From: Acidimicrobiaceae bacterium
Lineage (GTDB): Bacteria; Actinomycetota; Acidimicrobiia; Acidimicrobiales; UBA10347
Reading direction: 5' to 3'
DNA length: 7,657 nucleotides
Assembly (NCBI GenBank): GCA_003485885.1
Contig: DNHM01000222.1
Span: forward strand, 9,018 to 16,674
Each line of letters starts with the position of its first letter. The first letter of the stretch is position 1. Under the pieces are notes generated by a model. The model ran no database searches, was not told the origin of the DNA, and saw only the letters and a list, made by a program, of their open reading frames with translations. The position numbers and the translations under genes were made by a program. Positions 1 to 5,384 of the stretch are shown one piece after another.

Positions 1-1
1 G

Positions 2-46
2 CATCTCGACTACTTCGCCCAGGTAATGGACGCGGCCAAGAACTAA
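2..46 (+). CDS. 3' end of an unidentified protein (partial)
   Basis: The left edge carries an open plus-strand frame of 14 codons, reading HLDYFAQVMDAAKN, closed by TAA at 44-46. It runs convergently towards the acyl-CoA synthetase, whose stop codon lies only 11 bp further on, so the spacing fits a true gene end. The fragment is too short to assign a family, and nothing in it is diagnostic. It could be a chance open frame, but the codon choice (GAC, TTC, GCC, CAG, AAG, AAC) matches the neighbouring genes. Confidence 0.5.
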   Translation, partial: HLDYFAQVMDAAKN

Positions 47-59
47 GCGCATCTGCGCT
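46..59. terminator. Small hairpin between convergent genes
   Basis: AGCGC (46-50) and GCGCT (55-59) form a perfect 5-bp stem around the loop ATCT. The hairpin lies exactly between the TAA of the left-edge gene and the TAG of the minus-strand acyl-CoA synthetase, overlapping the latter. There is no T-tract on either side, so it may be a weak bidirectional terminator or only a chance repeat. Confidence 0.3.
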
Positions 60-1608
60 AGACGATGCGGCTGTTCTTGTTGCCCCAGTAGCGGTCTTTC
101 AGGATCCGTTTATACAACTTGCCGGTTTCGAGACGAGGCAGTGTCTCCTCGAAGTCGATGCTGCGTGGCACCTTGTAACGGGCCAGCTTGTTGCGGGCGT
201 GCTCAAGTAGTTCACCGCGCACGGTGTCACTTTCGTCGATGCCATCGGCGAGTTGGATGACAGCCTTGACCTCTTCACCGGTGTCCGGATTTGGGACACC
301 GAACACCGCCACATCGGCGACCATGGGATGCATAGCAAACGCATCCTCTATCTCTTGTGGATAGATGTTCACACCGCCGGAGATGATCATGAACGACTCA
401 CGGTCGGTAAGAAACAGGAACCCGTCTTCGTCGAGGTAACCGACATCACCCAGTTTGGTCCACATCGAGTTTGTGGGATGTTTCGAGCCCTCGGTCTTGT
501 CGGGATCGTTGTGGTACCCGAACGGCATGACATCACGTTCGAAGTAGATGGTGCCAGGCTCGCCCAGCGGAAGTTCGTGGCCTGCTTCGTCGCAAACATG
601 GAGTGTTCCCAAGATGGAGGTACCAACCGTGCCGGGGTGTGCCAGCCATTGTTCGCTGTTGCAGTGCGTCATGCCGTTGAGTTCCGTGCCGGCGTAGTAC
701 TCAACAACGATCGGCCCCCACCAGTCGATCATCTGGTACTTGACATCCATGGGACAGGGCGCTGCCGCATGGACAGCGACCTTGTGGCTTGAAAGATCGA
801 ACTGGGTTCGAATGGAGTCATCGAGTTTGAGCATGCGGATGAACATGGTCGGCACCCACTGACTGTGCGTGACCCGGTAGGTCTCGATCGCTCGTAACGC
901 CTCGACGGGATCAAATTTCTCCATGATCACGTTGGTGCCGCCCAGACTGTGAACACCAGCGGTAAAGGCCAGCGGTGCGGAGTGGTACAACGGCGCGGGC
1001 GATAAGTAGATCGTGTCTGTGTTAATGCCGTAGAGGTTCCCGATTAACCCATCGAGTGCGGAAGGATCGGCAAACGTGTTTCCGCTCAATGGGCGTTTGA
1101 TGCCCTTGGGACGTCCGGTGGTACCCGAGGAATAGTTCATGAAATCACCAAGCGGTTCCGCATCGAGCGGATCAGCGCTGTGAGCAGCCAGTTCGTCTTC
1201 GTAACCCACGTAACCGGCGAGGTCGCCATCAATTACCAGCCGAAGTGGACAGCCGTCGAGGTCGGGAAGCATTGCCGTGGCTGCATCGGCGAGCCCGACC
1301 GAACTCACGAGTGCCTTGGCTCCGGAATCGTTCACGATGTAGGCGGCTTCTTCGGCGGTCAGATACTTGTTCACGGCACACAGGTACATGCCAGACCGGA
1401 CTGCGGCCCAATACACCTCGTGATACCGAAGGTTGTTTTCCATGAACAGCGCCACAACATCACCGGGGACCAAACCCTGACTCTGGAACAGCCGGGCAAG
1501 ACGAATACTTCGCTCGTTGAGCTCGCCGTACGTCAGCGATTCGCCAGATGGCAGCATGATCGATGCGACCTTATTGGGATCTTGTGCGGCATGAATGGCC
1601 ATTGGCAT
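58..1608 (-). CDS. Acyl-CoA synthetase (AMP-forming, FadD-like)
   Basis: This 516-residue protein belongs to the ANL adenylating superfamily. It activates a carboxylic acid with ATP to an acyl-adenylate and transfers it to CoA. The phosphate-binding loop YSSGTTGRPKGIK lies at about residues 159-171, the A5 motif YYAGTE at 304-309, GD at 387-388, TDR at 401-403, ISGGVNIYP at 409-417, and the catalytic lysine of the C-terminal domain is K497 in ETGK. Length is usual for the family. I place the start at 1608 because AGGGGA sits 7 nt upstream; the open frame continues further upstream, but only antisense to the next gene and without family similarity. Chain-length or substrate preference (fatty acid, aromatic or steroid side-chain acid) cannot be read from the motifs. 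It is divergent from the crotonase gene, which suggests a shared acyl-CoA pathway and perhaps shared regulation. Confidence 0.93.
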   Translation of the reverse strand: MPMAIHAAQDPNKVASIMLPSGESLTYGELNERSIRLARLFQSQGLVPGDVVALFMENNLRYHEVYWAAVRSGMYLCAVNKYLTAEEAAYIVNDSGAKALVSSVGLADAATAMLPDLDGCPLRLVIDGDLAGYVGYEDELAAHSADPLDAEPLGDFMNYSSGTTGRPKGIKRPLSGNTFADPSALDGLIGNLYGINTDTIYLSPAPLYHSAPLAFTAGVHSLGGTNVIMEKFDPVEALRAIETYRVTHSQWVPTMFIRMLKLDDSIRTQFDLSSHKVAVHAAAPCPMDVKYQMIDWWGPIVVEYYAGTELNGMTHCNSEQWLAHPGTVGTSILGTLHVCDEAGHELPLGEPGTIYFERDVMPFGYHNDPDKTEGSKHPTNSMWTKLGDVGYLDEDGFLFLTDRESFMIISGGVNIYPQEIEDAFAMHPMVADVAVFGVPNPDTGEEVKAVIQLADGIDESDTVRGELLEHARNKLARYKVPRSIDFEETLPRLETGKLYKRILKDRYWGNKNSRIV

Positions 1609-1681
1609 GACTGGGTCCCCTGGAGATACTTGATAAGCGTAGATTCGGAAGATAGTGCACCGGGGCCGTAGCGTCGAAACC
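1609..1681. promoter_or_regulatory. Divergent promoter region, acyl-CoA synthetase / crotonase
   Basis: This 73-bp spacer lies between two head-to-head genes and must contain or overlap both start signals. On the minus strand, TTCGAC (complement of 1673-1678) and TATCTT (complement of 1649-1654) are spaced by 18 bp and would place transcription start roughly 35 nt before the acyl-CoA synthetase ATG. On the plus strand, TTGATA (1630-1635) and GATAGT (1651-1656) are 15 bp apart, a weaker match. The Shine-Dalgarno AGGGGA of the minus gene is within the spacer. No clear operator palindrome was seen. Confidence 0.35.
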
Positions 1682-2491
1682 ATGATGGAGATGCCGAACG
1701 GAACTGTTGACCTAGAAGTGGCCAATGGGGTGGCCACGATCACCCTGAACCGACCCGAGTCGTTGAACTCCATGAACAACCATTTGATGGACGACATCCG
1801 CACCGCAATCGAAACGGCCGAAGCCGACGAGTCCGTGGGTGTGGTGGTGCTAACCGGCAACGGGCGTGGGTTCTGTTCTGGCGCCGATCTAAACACGGTG
1901 GGTGGACCCGACGCGGACCACGGCGATGATTCTGGTTCGGCGAGTGTCACCGATGGCATGGACGACCATTTCAACCCCACGATGCGTGCAATCAAGAACT
2001 GTGCGGTGCCAACGGTGGCCCGAATCAACGGGGTCGCTGCTGGCGGGGGGCTGGGCCTGGCACTGGCATGTGATATCGCCGTCGCCGCTGACTCGGCATT
2101 CTTTGTAGCCACCTTTGGCCCGAAATTGGGCATCGTGCCAGATCTTGGATCGACCTGGAGTCTCCCGCAGAAGGTCGGCGTCGCTCGAGCCCGGGCGATG
2201 GCGATGCTGGGTGAACGCATCACGGCCCGCCAAGCCCAGGACTGGGGCCTGATCTATTCGGCGGTTGCCGACGATGAACTCGACGTCGAAGTCGAACGTG
2301 TGACAGCGATCCTGCGTCCGACATCTGGCGAGGCAATGCAACGCATTCGCTCATCGCTTGAGAGTGCTTCGCAGCGTTCCTTTAGCGAGCAGCTCGACGT
2401 CGAACGGGATCACCAAGCTGTGCTCATCCCCATGAACATGATCGAAGGTGCGGCCGCATTTCTCGAAAAGCGAGCGCCTCGCTTTCGTTAA
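1682..2491 (+). CDS. Enoyl-CoA hydratase/isomerase family protein (PaaG-like)
   Basis: This 269-residue crotonase-fold protein acts on acyl-CoA thioesters. The oxyanion-hole segments are visible as FCSGADL (about residues 64-70) and AAGGGLGLALACD (119-131). The first glutamate of classical enoyl-CoA hydratases, expected after GGG-C/L, is glycine here (G125). The second catalytic region reads LGIVPDLGST with D154, the pattern of PaaG-type and delta3-delta2 isomerase relatives rather than the PE-xx-G pattern of true hydratases. I therefore favour a double-bond isomerase-like role, though annotation as a generic hydratase/isomerase is safest. The start is uncertain: ATG codons at 1682, 1685 and 1691 and a GTG at 1655 are all in frame, and none has a strong Shine-Dalgarno. 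It probably works with the divergent acyl-CoA synthetase or the downstream bifunctional beta-oxidation enzyme. Confidence 0.9.
   Translation: MMEMPNGTVDLEVANGVATITLNRPESLNSMNNHLMDDIRTAIETAEADESVGVVVLTGNGRGFCSGADLNTVGGPDADHGDDSGSASVTDGMDDHFNPTMRAIKNCAVPTVARINGVAAGGGLGLALACDIAVAADSAFFVATFGPKLGIVPDLGSTWSLPQKVGVARARAMAMLGERITARQAQDWGLIYSAVADDELDVEVERVTAILRPTSGEAMQRIRSSLESASQRSFSEQLDVERDHQAVLIPMNMIEGAAAFLEKRAPRFR
2467..2485 (+). terminator. Inverted repeat at the crotonase gene end
   Basis: AAAGCGAG (2467-2474) and CTCGCTTT (2478-2485) are perfectly complementary around a 3-nt loop CGC, and with one bulged A the stem extends by CG/CG. It ends 3 nt before the TAA stop and is followed by a short T-containing stretch (TTTCGTT). 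It could terminate transcription or stabilise the mRNA end. It lies within codons, so it may be coincidental. Confidence 0.35.
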
Positions 2492-2641
2492 CGGCGGTAG
2501 CGCTCGGACAACAATGACTCAACGCTGTTGTTGACAGGGCTGCCTGTGACGTTTCGACGATGCCTGAAGTGGATGGCAAGAATCAGCCAATTCCCCACGT
2601 CCGCGGTGAAGGCTTGGCCCCATCAATCGAACGCCAAGGAG

Positions 2642-2661
2642 AGCGACAGAAAGCGACAGGA
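2642..2661. repeat. Two tandem 10-bp repeats upstream of the selenoprotein operon
   Basis: AGCGACAGAA (2642-2651) is followed directly by AGCGACAGGA (2652-2661), differing at one base. The pair lies about 80-100 bp before the operon start, in the 249-bp non-coding stretch 2492-2740, where I found no convincing gene or tRNA. It could be a regulator binding site at one helical-turn spacing, but no family of regulator can be named. Confidence 0.3.
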
Positions 2662-2705
2662 AGCCCAGTAGCTGGCACCCATGGCCGAACTGTGTCGTGT
2701 GCGTA

Positions 2706-2740
2706 TGAATTCGAGAGGTGCGGGCGTCTAACGTTGCAGT
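2706..2740 (+). promoter_or_regulatory. Probable promoter for a leaderless selenoprotein mRNA
   Basis: TAACGT at 2729-2734 matches the TANNNT form of actinobacterial -10 boxes. Its last base is exactly 7 nt before the A of the ATG at 2741, the spacing expected when transcription begins at the start codon. There is no Shine-Dalgarno at normal distance (the nearest purine run, GAGAGGTG at 2713-2720, is 20 nt away), which supports leaderless translation. The -35 region, TGAATT at 2706-2711, is poor. This is an inference from spacing only. Confidence 0.4.
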
Positions 2741-3613
2741 ATGAGTGATCGACCGCAGACCCATCGGCGTGTTGTCAGCTATATCGACAAGTCACGCGAG
2801 TTCTACTCCGCCCACGGTTATGGCGAGCCCTATCAGTGGGCGAGCTACGACGATGTGCCGTTCGTGAAATGGTCCGACGTTGGCATCGATTTGTCCGATG
2901 CAACGGTCGGTGTTGTGACAACGACGTTTCCTGCGGTTTTCACGGCTCCCAAGAAGGTCTATCGACAACCGTCGAGCCCCGTTCCCGACGCCATGTTCAC
3001 CAAGGACCTGTCGTGGGACAAGGATGCAACCCACACCAACGACGTAGGCTCCTTCCTGCCTCTGGCTGCGCTTCATTCACTCGCTGACGACGGCGTGATC
3101 GGCCGTGTCAGCGATCGCTTCTACGGCGTGCCCACCGAGTACTCTCAGCGTCGAACCCACGCCGATGCAGCACAAATCGTGGCCTGGGCCACAGAAGACG
3201 ACGTCGATGTCATGGTGTTGGTGCCGCTTTGACCGGTCTGTCATCAGACCGTGAGTCTGATCGCACGTCATCTCGAAGAAGCTGGTATCGCGACCGTGAT
3301 TATCGGTTGCGCCCAAGACATTGTCGAAACCGCAGGAGTCCCTCGGTTTGTCTTCGTTGACTATCCGTTGGGTAATCCTGTCGGACGCCCCGGCGAGGTC
3401 GCTGAGCAGCGCAGCACGGTCGAGGCAGCGCTTGAGCTGGTCTCGACGGCAGTAGCTCCGCGTATGACCCGGCGCATGGCCCACACATGGGGCAGCGACG
3501 AATGGCGGGCGGTGTATATGCACGTGGGTGATGACAACCGCGCGGAGCTTGCCGAAGCCGGGCGCCTGCGACAAGAGAAACAAGCAGCGCGCAGAGCCAA
3601 GGCCAAGGGTTAG
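2741..3613 (+). CDS. GrdB/PrdB-like selenoprotein with in-frame UGA (Sec164)
   Basis: Read through one TGA at 3230-3232, this gene gives a continuous 290-residue protein ending at TAG 3611-3613. It resembles the glycine/sarcosine/betaine and D-proline reductase selenoprotein B family. The N-terminal part has VSYIDKSREFY (about residues 12-22), GVVTTTFP, and a THTND...LPLAALHSLADDGVIG segment at about 92-115. The centre reads MVLVPL-U-PVCHQTVSLIARHLEEAGI, so Sec164 and Cys167 form a U-x-x-C redox motif where family members carry Sec or Cys. After it come FVDYPLGNPVGRPGE and a basic C-terminal tail. Both halves share one frame, match one family end to end, and a SECIS-like hairpin follows the TGA. 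The start at 2741 is forced by an in-frame TAA at 2729-2731. The partner subunits of classical Stickland reductases are absent, so the substrate is unknown. Alternative: a nonsense mutation or sequencing error, which I consider unlikely. Confidence 0.88.
3239..3265 (+). promoter_or_regulatory. bSECIS element of the GrdB-like gene
   Basis: Downstream of the TGA, ATCAGAC (3243-3249) and GTCTGAT (3255-3261) form a perfect 7-bp stem with loop CGTGA. A C-C mismatch (3242/3262) and three further pairs (3239-3241 with 3263-3265) extend it. The loop starts 17 nt after the UGA and has G at its second position, agreeing with the known bacterial SECIS rules for SelB recognition. A competing 6-bp hairpin, GGTCTG with CAGACC at 3235-3250, is also possible but has no G in its loop. 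SelB binding itself is inferred. Confidence 0.8.
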
Positions 3614-3623
3614 GGCGACCGTT

Positions 3624-4208
3624 ATGGCGAATGAACACGGGCTCTTACCAAAGGCCGATGTGGCTGGACTGTCCGACGAGTTGGCACACCGCCGCGACGT
3701 CTGGTTCGACAAGGCCTACGAAGACGACAATCTGTTCCTGACACTTGCTCAGCGGCCCGAGGTCCTGCGCATGTTCCTGGATTGGACGGCGTTCATCTAC
3801 ACCGATAAGTCGTCCCTCGACCCGGGAATGGTCGAGCTCTGCCGTATACGACTGGCACATCGCAACGAGTGTGTGCATTGAAGCAGCGTCAAGAGTTCAT
3901 CGTTGATGGACACACAACTCGACGACAACATGGTCGCTGCAGCGCTCGGTGATCTAACTCAACCAGACCTACCACCAGCAACGGTCATGGCTTTGCGTCT
4001 TGCCGATGTCCTGACCAGCGACAGCCCGGTCGTGACCCCTGAGTTCAAGGCCGACCTCGCCGAGCACTTTAGCGATGATCAGATTCTCGAACTTGGGTCA
4101 GCGCTGGCAGTTGCGTCGGGCTGGCAACGTTTCATCGAAGCCTTCGGCATCCGCCCTGATTCTTGGACGTCTGACGCGGCACCCGTCAGACGACCTGGTA
4201 ACGACTGA
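3624..4208 (+). CDS. AhpD/CMD-family selenoprotein with in-frame UGA (Sec86)
   Basis: Read through TGA 3879-3881, the gene encodes 194 residues ending at TGA 4206-4208, the usual size for AhpD-like carboxymuconolactone-decarboxylase-fold proteins. The active-site stretch is ELCRIRLAHRNECVH-U-SSVKS. It has C83-V-H-U86 in place of CxxC, with Glu71 twelve residues before C83 and His85 just before Sec. These match Glu118, Cys130, His132 and Cys133 of mycobacterial AhpD; the last family histidine (His137) is Lys90 here. The C-terminal half, ALRLADVLTSDSP...LAEHFSDDQILELGSALAVASGWQRF, is typical of the second helical part of this family. A thiol/selenol peroxidase or disulfide-exchange role is likely; the partner is unknown. 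The Shine-Dalgarno AGGG (3612-3615) overlaps the stop of the previous gene and lies 8 nt before the ATG, so the two are co-transcribed and probably translationally coupled. Confidence 0.88.
3895..3911 (+). promoter_or_regulatory. bSECIS element of the AhpD-like gene
   Basis: GTTCATC (3895-3901) pairs with GATGGAC (3905-3911) in a 7-bp stem with one U-G pair, closed by the 3-nt loop GTT. The loop begins 20 nt after the UGA and its first base is G, meeting the bacterial SECIS rules. An alternative lower stem, GAGTT (3893-3897) with AACTC (3916-3920), is possible with a large bulge. Position and loop agree with the hairpin in the preceding gene although the sequences differ. Confidence 0.75.
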
Positions 4209-4240
4209 TCGGTACCGACCAACGAACTCGCGTGGATGAC

Positions 4241-4265
4241 CCGGGGTTGTTGTCAGCAGCCCCGG
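4241..4265. terminator. Convergent terminator-like hairpin
   Basis: CCGGGGTTG (4241-4249) and CAGCCCCGG (4257-4265) form a 9-bp GC-rich stem with one U-G pair and a 7-nt loop. It lies in the 88-bp spacer between the stops of the plus-strand selenoprotein operon and the minus-strand phosphotransferase gene. No T-tract follows in either direction, as is common in high-GC genomes. It probably ends transcription from both sides. Confidence 0.55.
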
Positions 4266-4296
4266 CTCAACACCGACGCCGACCAGATCCGCCGGA

Positions 4297-5379
4297 TTAC
4301 TGGTAGCTCTTGAGTTCAGCCAAAGCCGCTTCGGCGCGGTGGATCGAGTTGTCGACCCGGTCTCGGAACATGGCAAGCTCTTCGGCATCGATGGCCTTCT
4401 GGCCGTTCTTGTACCGGGCGTAGACGCCATGCAGGATGCAGGCTGTCTTGAACCGGTTGAACGCTTGGTAATACGGCAAGTCCCCGAGATCGCGGCCGGT
4501 CTTCTCGGCGTACCGATTAATGATGAACGCACGGTCAGGGAAGCCAGGAGCCAGAGTGGGAGCGTCGGCCGTATCGAGAAGGTCATCATCGGCCTGGAGC
4601 CAGGCGTTCAGCGAGTAGCCAAAGTCGGCCAATGGGTCACCCAGGGTGGCGATCTCCCAGTCGACGACGGCCGCGACCTTGGCGTCGCTGCCGACCATCA
4701 CATTATGGGTGCCGTAATCGCCATGGACCAGAACTGCCGGACCTTGCTCGGGCACGGTGGCCACCAGCAGATCATGTAGCTCATGAATCTTGGGGTTGTC
4801 GATCTCGGCGTGTTCGATCGACGCATTCCAAGACCGGTACCAGGTCTTGATCTGGCGAAGGACGTAGTCCTCCTTGCGGCCCAAGTCGCTGAGCCCGATC
4901 TCGTCGGGGTCGAGCGAATGCAACGCTGCCAGGGTGTCGATCCACGACTCGGCCATGGTTTGGCGGTCTGGTTCGGCAATGTAGGCCTCGACATCCTCGG
5001 CGTTGTACACCGCGTTGCCCTCGACCAAACCCATCACGTAGAAGTGAGCGCCAGTGACGTCGGGGGTCTCGCAGAACGCGAGCGGCTCGGCCACTGGCAC
5101 CGGTGTAGGCCAGAGCGCAGAGATACACGACCACTCACGGCCCATGTCATGCGCCTTGGGCAAGAGTTCACCCATAGGCGGACGACGGATAACCGCAGAA
5201 CGACCACCGTTCGCCGAGTCGATGCGATAGGTCAGGTTCGAATGGCCGCCCTCGAGTTTGGTCCACACGAACGGTGGCTCGAGCGAGTCGACATGTTCGT
5301 CAACCCAGGCTTCGACCTTGGCCACGTCGTAGCCAATGATCTGTGCATCTTCGCCAGGAACCTCGTCTCCGGTCACCAT
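4297..5379 (-). CDS. Phosphotransferase family protein (ACAD10/11 kinase-domain-like)
   Basis: This 360-residue protein has the APH/choline-kinase-like fold. The catalytic loop is VLVHGDYGTHNVM, with D221 and N226 at about residues 217-228, and the metal-binding segment is VVDWEIATLGDPLADFGY, with D240, at about 238-255. The N-terminal KLEGGHSNLTYRI (41-53) and VIRRPPMGELLPKAHDM segments match the nucleotide-binding lobe of the group fused to acyl-CoA dehydrogenase in ACAD10/11 and of LvaA-type kinases, which phosphorylate 4-hydroxyacyl-CoAs. Aminoglycoside resistance is not suggested. The gene starts 5 bp after the stop of the bifunctional beta-oxidation enzyme, so the two form an operon with likely translational coupling, and no strong Shine-Dalgarno is needed. 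Substrate assignment to 4-hydroxyacyl-CoA is an inference from family and context. Confidence 0.9.
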   Translation of the reverse strand: MVTGDEVPGEDAQIIGYDVAKVEAWVDEHVDSLEPPFVWTKLEGGHSNLTYRIDSANGGRSAVIRRPPMGELLPKAHDMGREWSCISALWPTPVPVAEPLAFCETPDVTGAHFYVMGLVEGNAVYNAEDVEAYIAEPDRQTMAESWIDTLAALHSLDPDEIGLSDLGRKEDYVLRQIKTWYRSWNASIEHAEIDNPKIHELHDLLVATVPEQGPAVLVHGDYGTHNVMVGSDAKVAAVVDWEIATLGDPLADFGYSLNAWLQADDDLLDTADAPTLAPGFPDRAFIINRYAEKTGRDLGDLPYYQAFNRFKTACILHGVYARYKNGQKAIDAEELAMFRDRVDNSIHRAEAALAELKSYQ

Positions 5380-5384
5380 GTTGG

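Noticed and set aside
1609..2223. N-terminal extension of the acyl-CoA synthetase frame up to 2223, giving a 721-residue protein
   Set aside because: The extra 205 residues are antisense to the crotonase gene and do not look like any adenylating enzyme. A good Shine-Dalgarno and the natural N terminus are at 1608.
2492..2740. tRNA-Sec (selC) or another small RNA in the non-coding stretch before the selenoprotein operon
   Set aside because: I searched for an acceptor stem, T-loop and TCA anticodon arrangement and found none. Only short inverted repeats such as ACAGG/CCTGT near 2533-2546 and ACAACA/TGTTGT (2508-2531) are present.
3251..3613. Separate plus-strand gene starting at GTG 3251
   Set aside because: It has no ribosome binding site, its start lies in the SECIS loop, and it is in frame with and completes the GrdB-like protein through the TGA.
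3903..4208. Separate plus-strand gene starting at TTG 3903 or ATG 3906
   Set aside because: It is the C-terminal half of the AhpD-like protein in the same frame. The start overlaps the second SECIS hairpin and lacks a convincing Shine-Dalgarno.
2741..4208. Interpretation as two pseudogenes, or as recoding of TGA to tryptophan or glycine
   Set aside because: Both TGAs coincide with catalytic Cys/Sec positions and have SECIS hairpins, and the rest of each frame is intact. TGA is used as a true stop at 4206-4208 and for the 5385-7469 gene, so a genome-wide code change is not supported.
4297..5379. Aminoglycoside resistance phosphotransferase
   Set aside because: The APH fold is shared, but the GDPLADFGY-type motif and the beta-oxidation operon context fit the acyl-CoA kinase-like group, not resistance enzymes.
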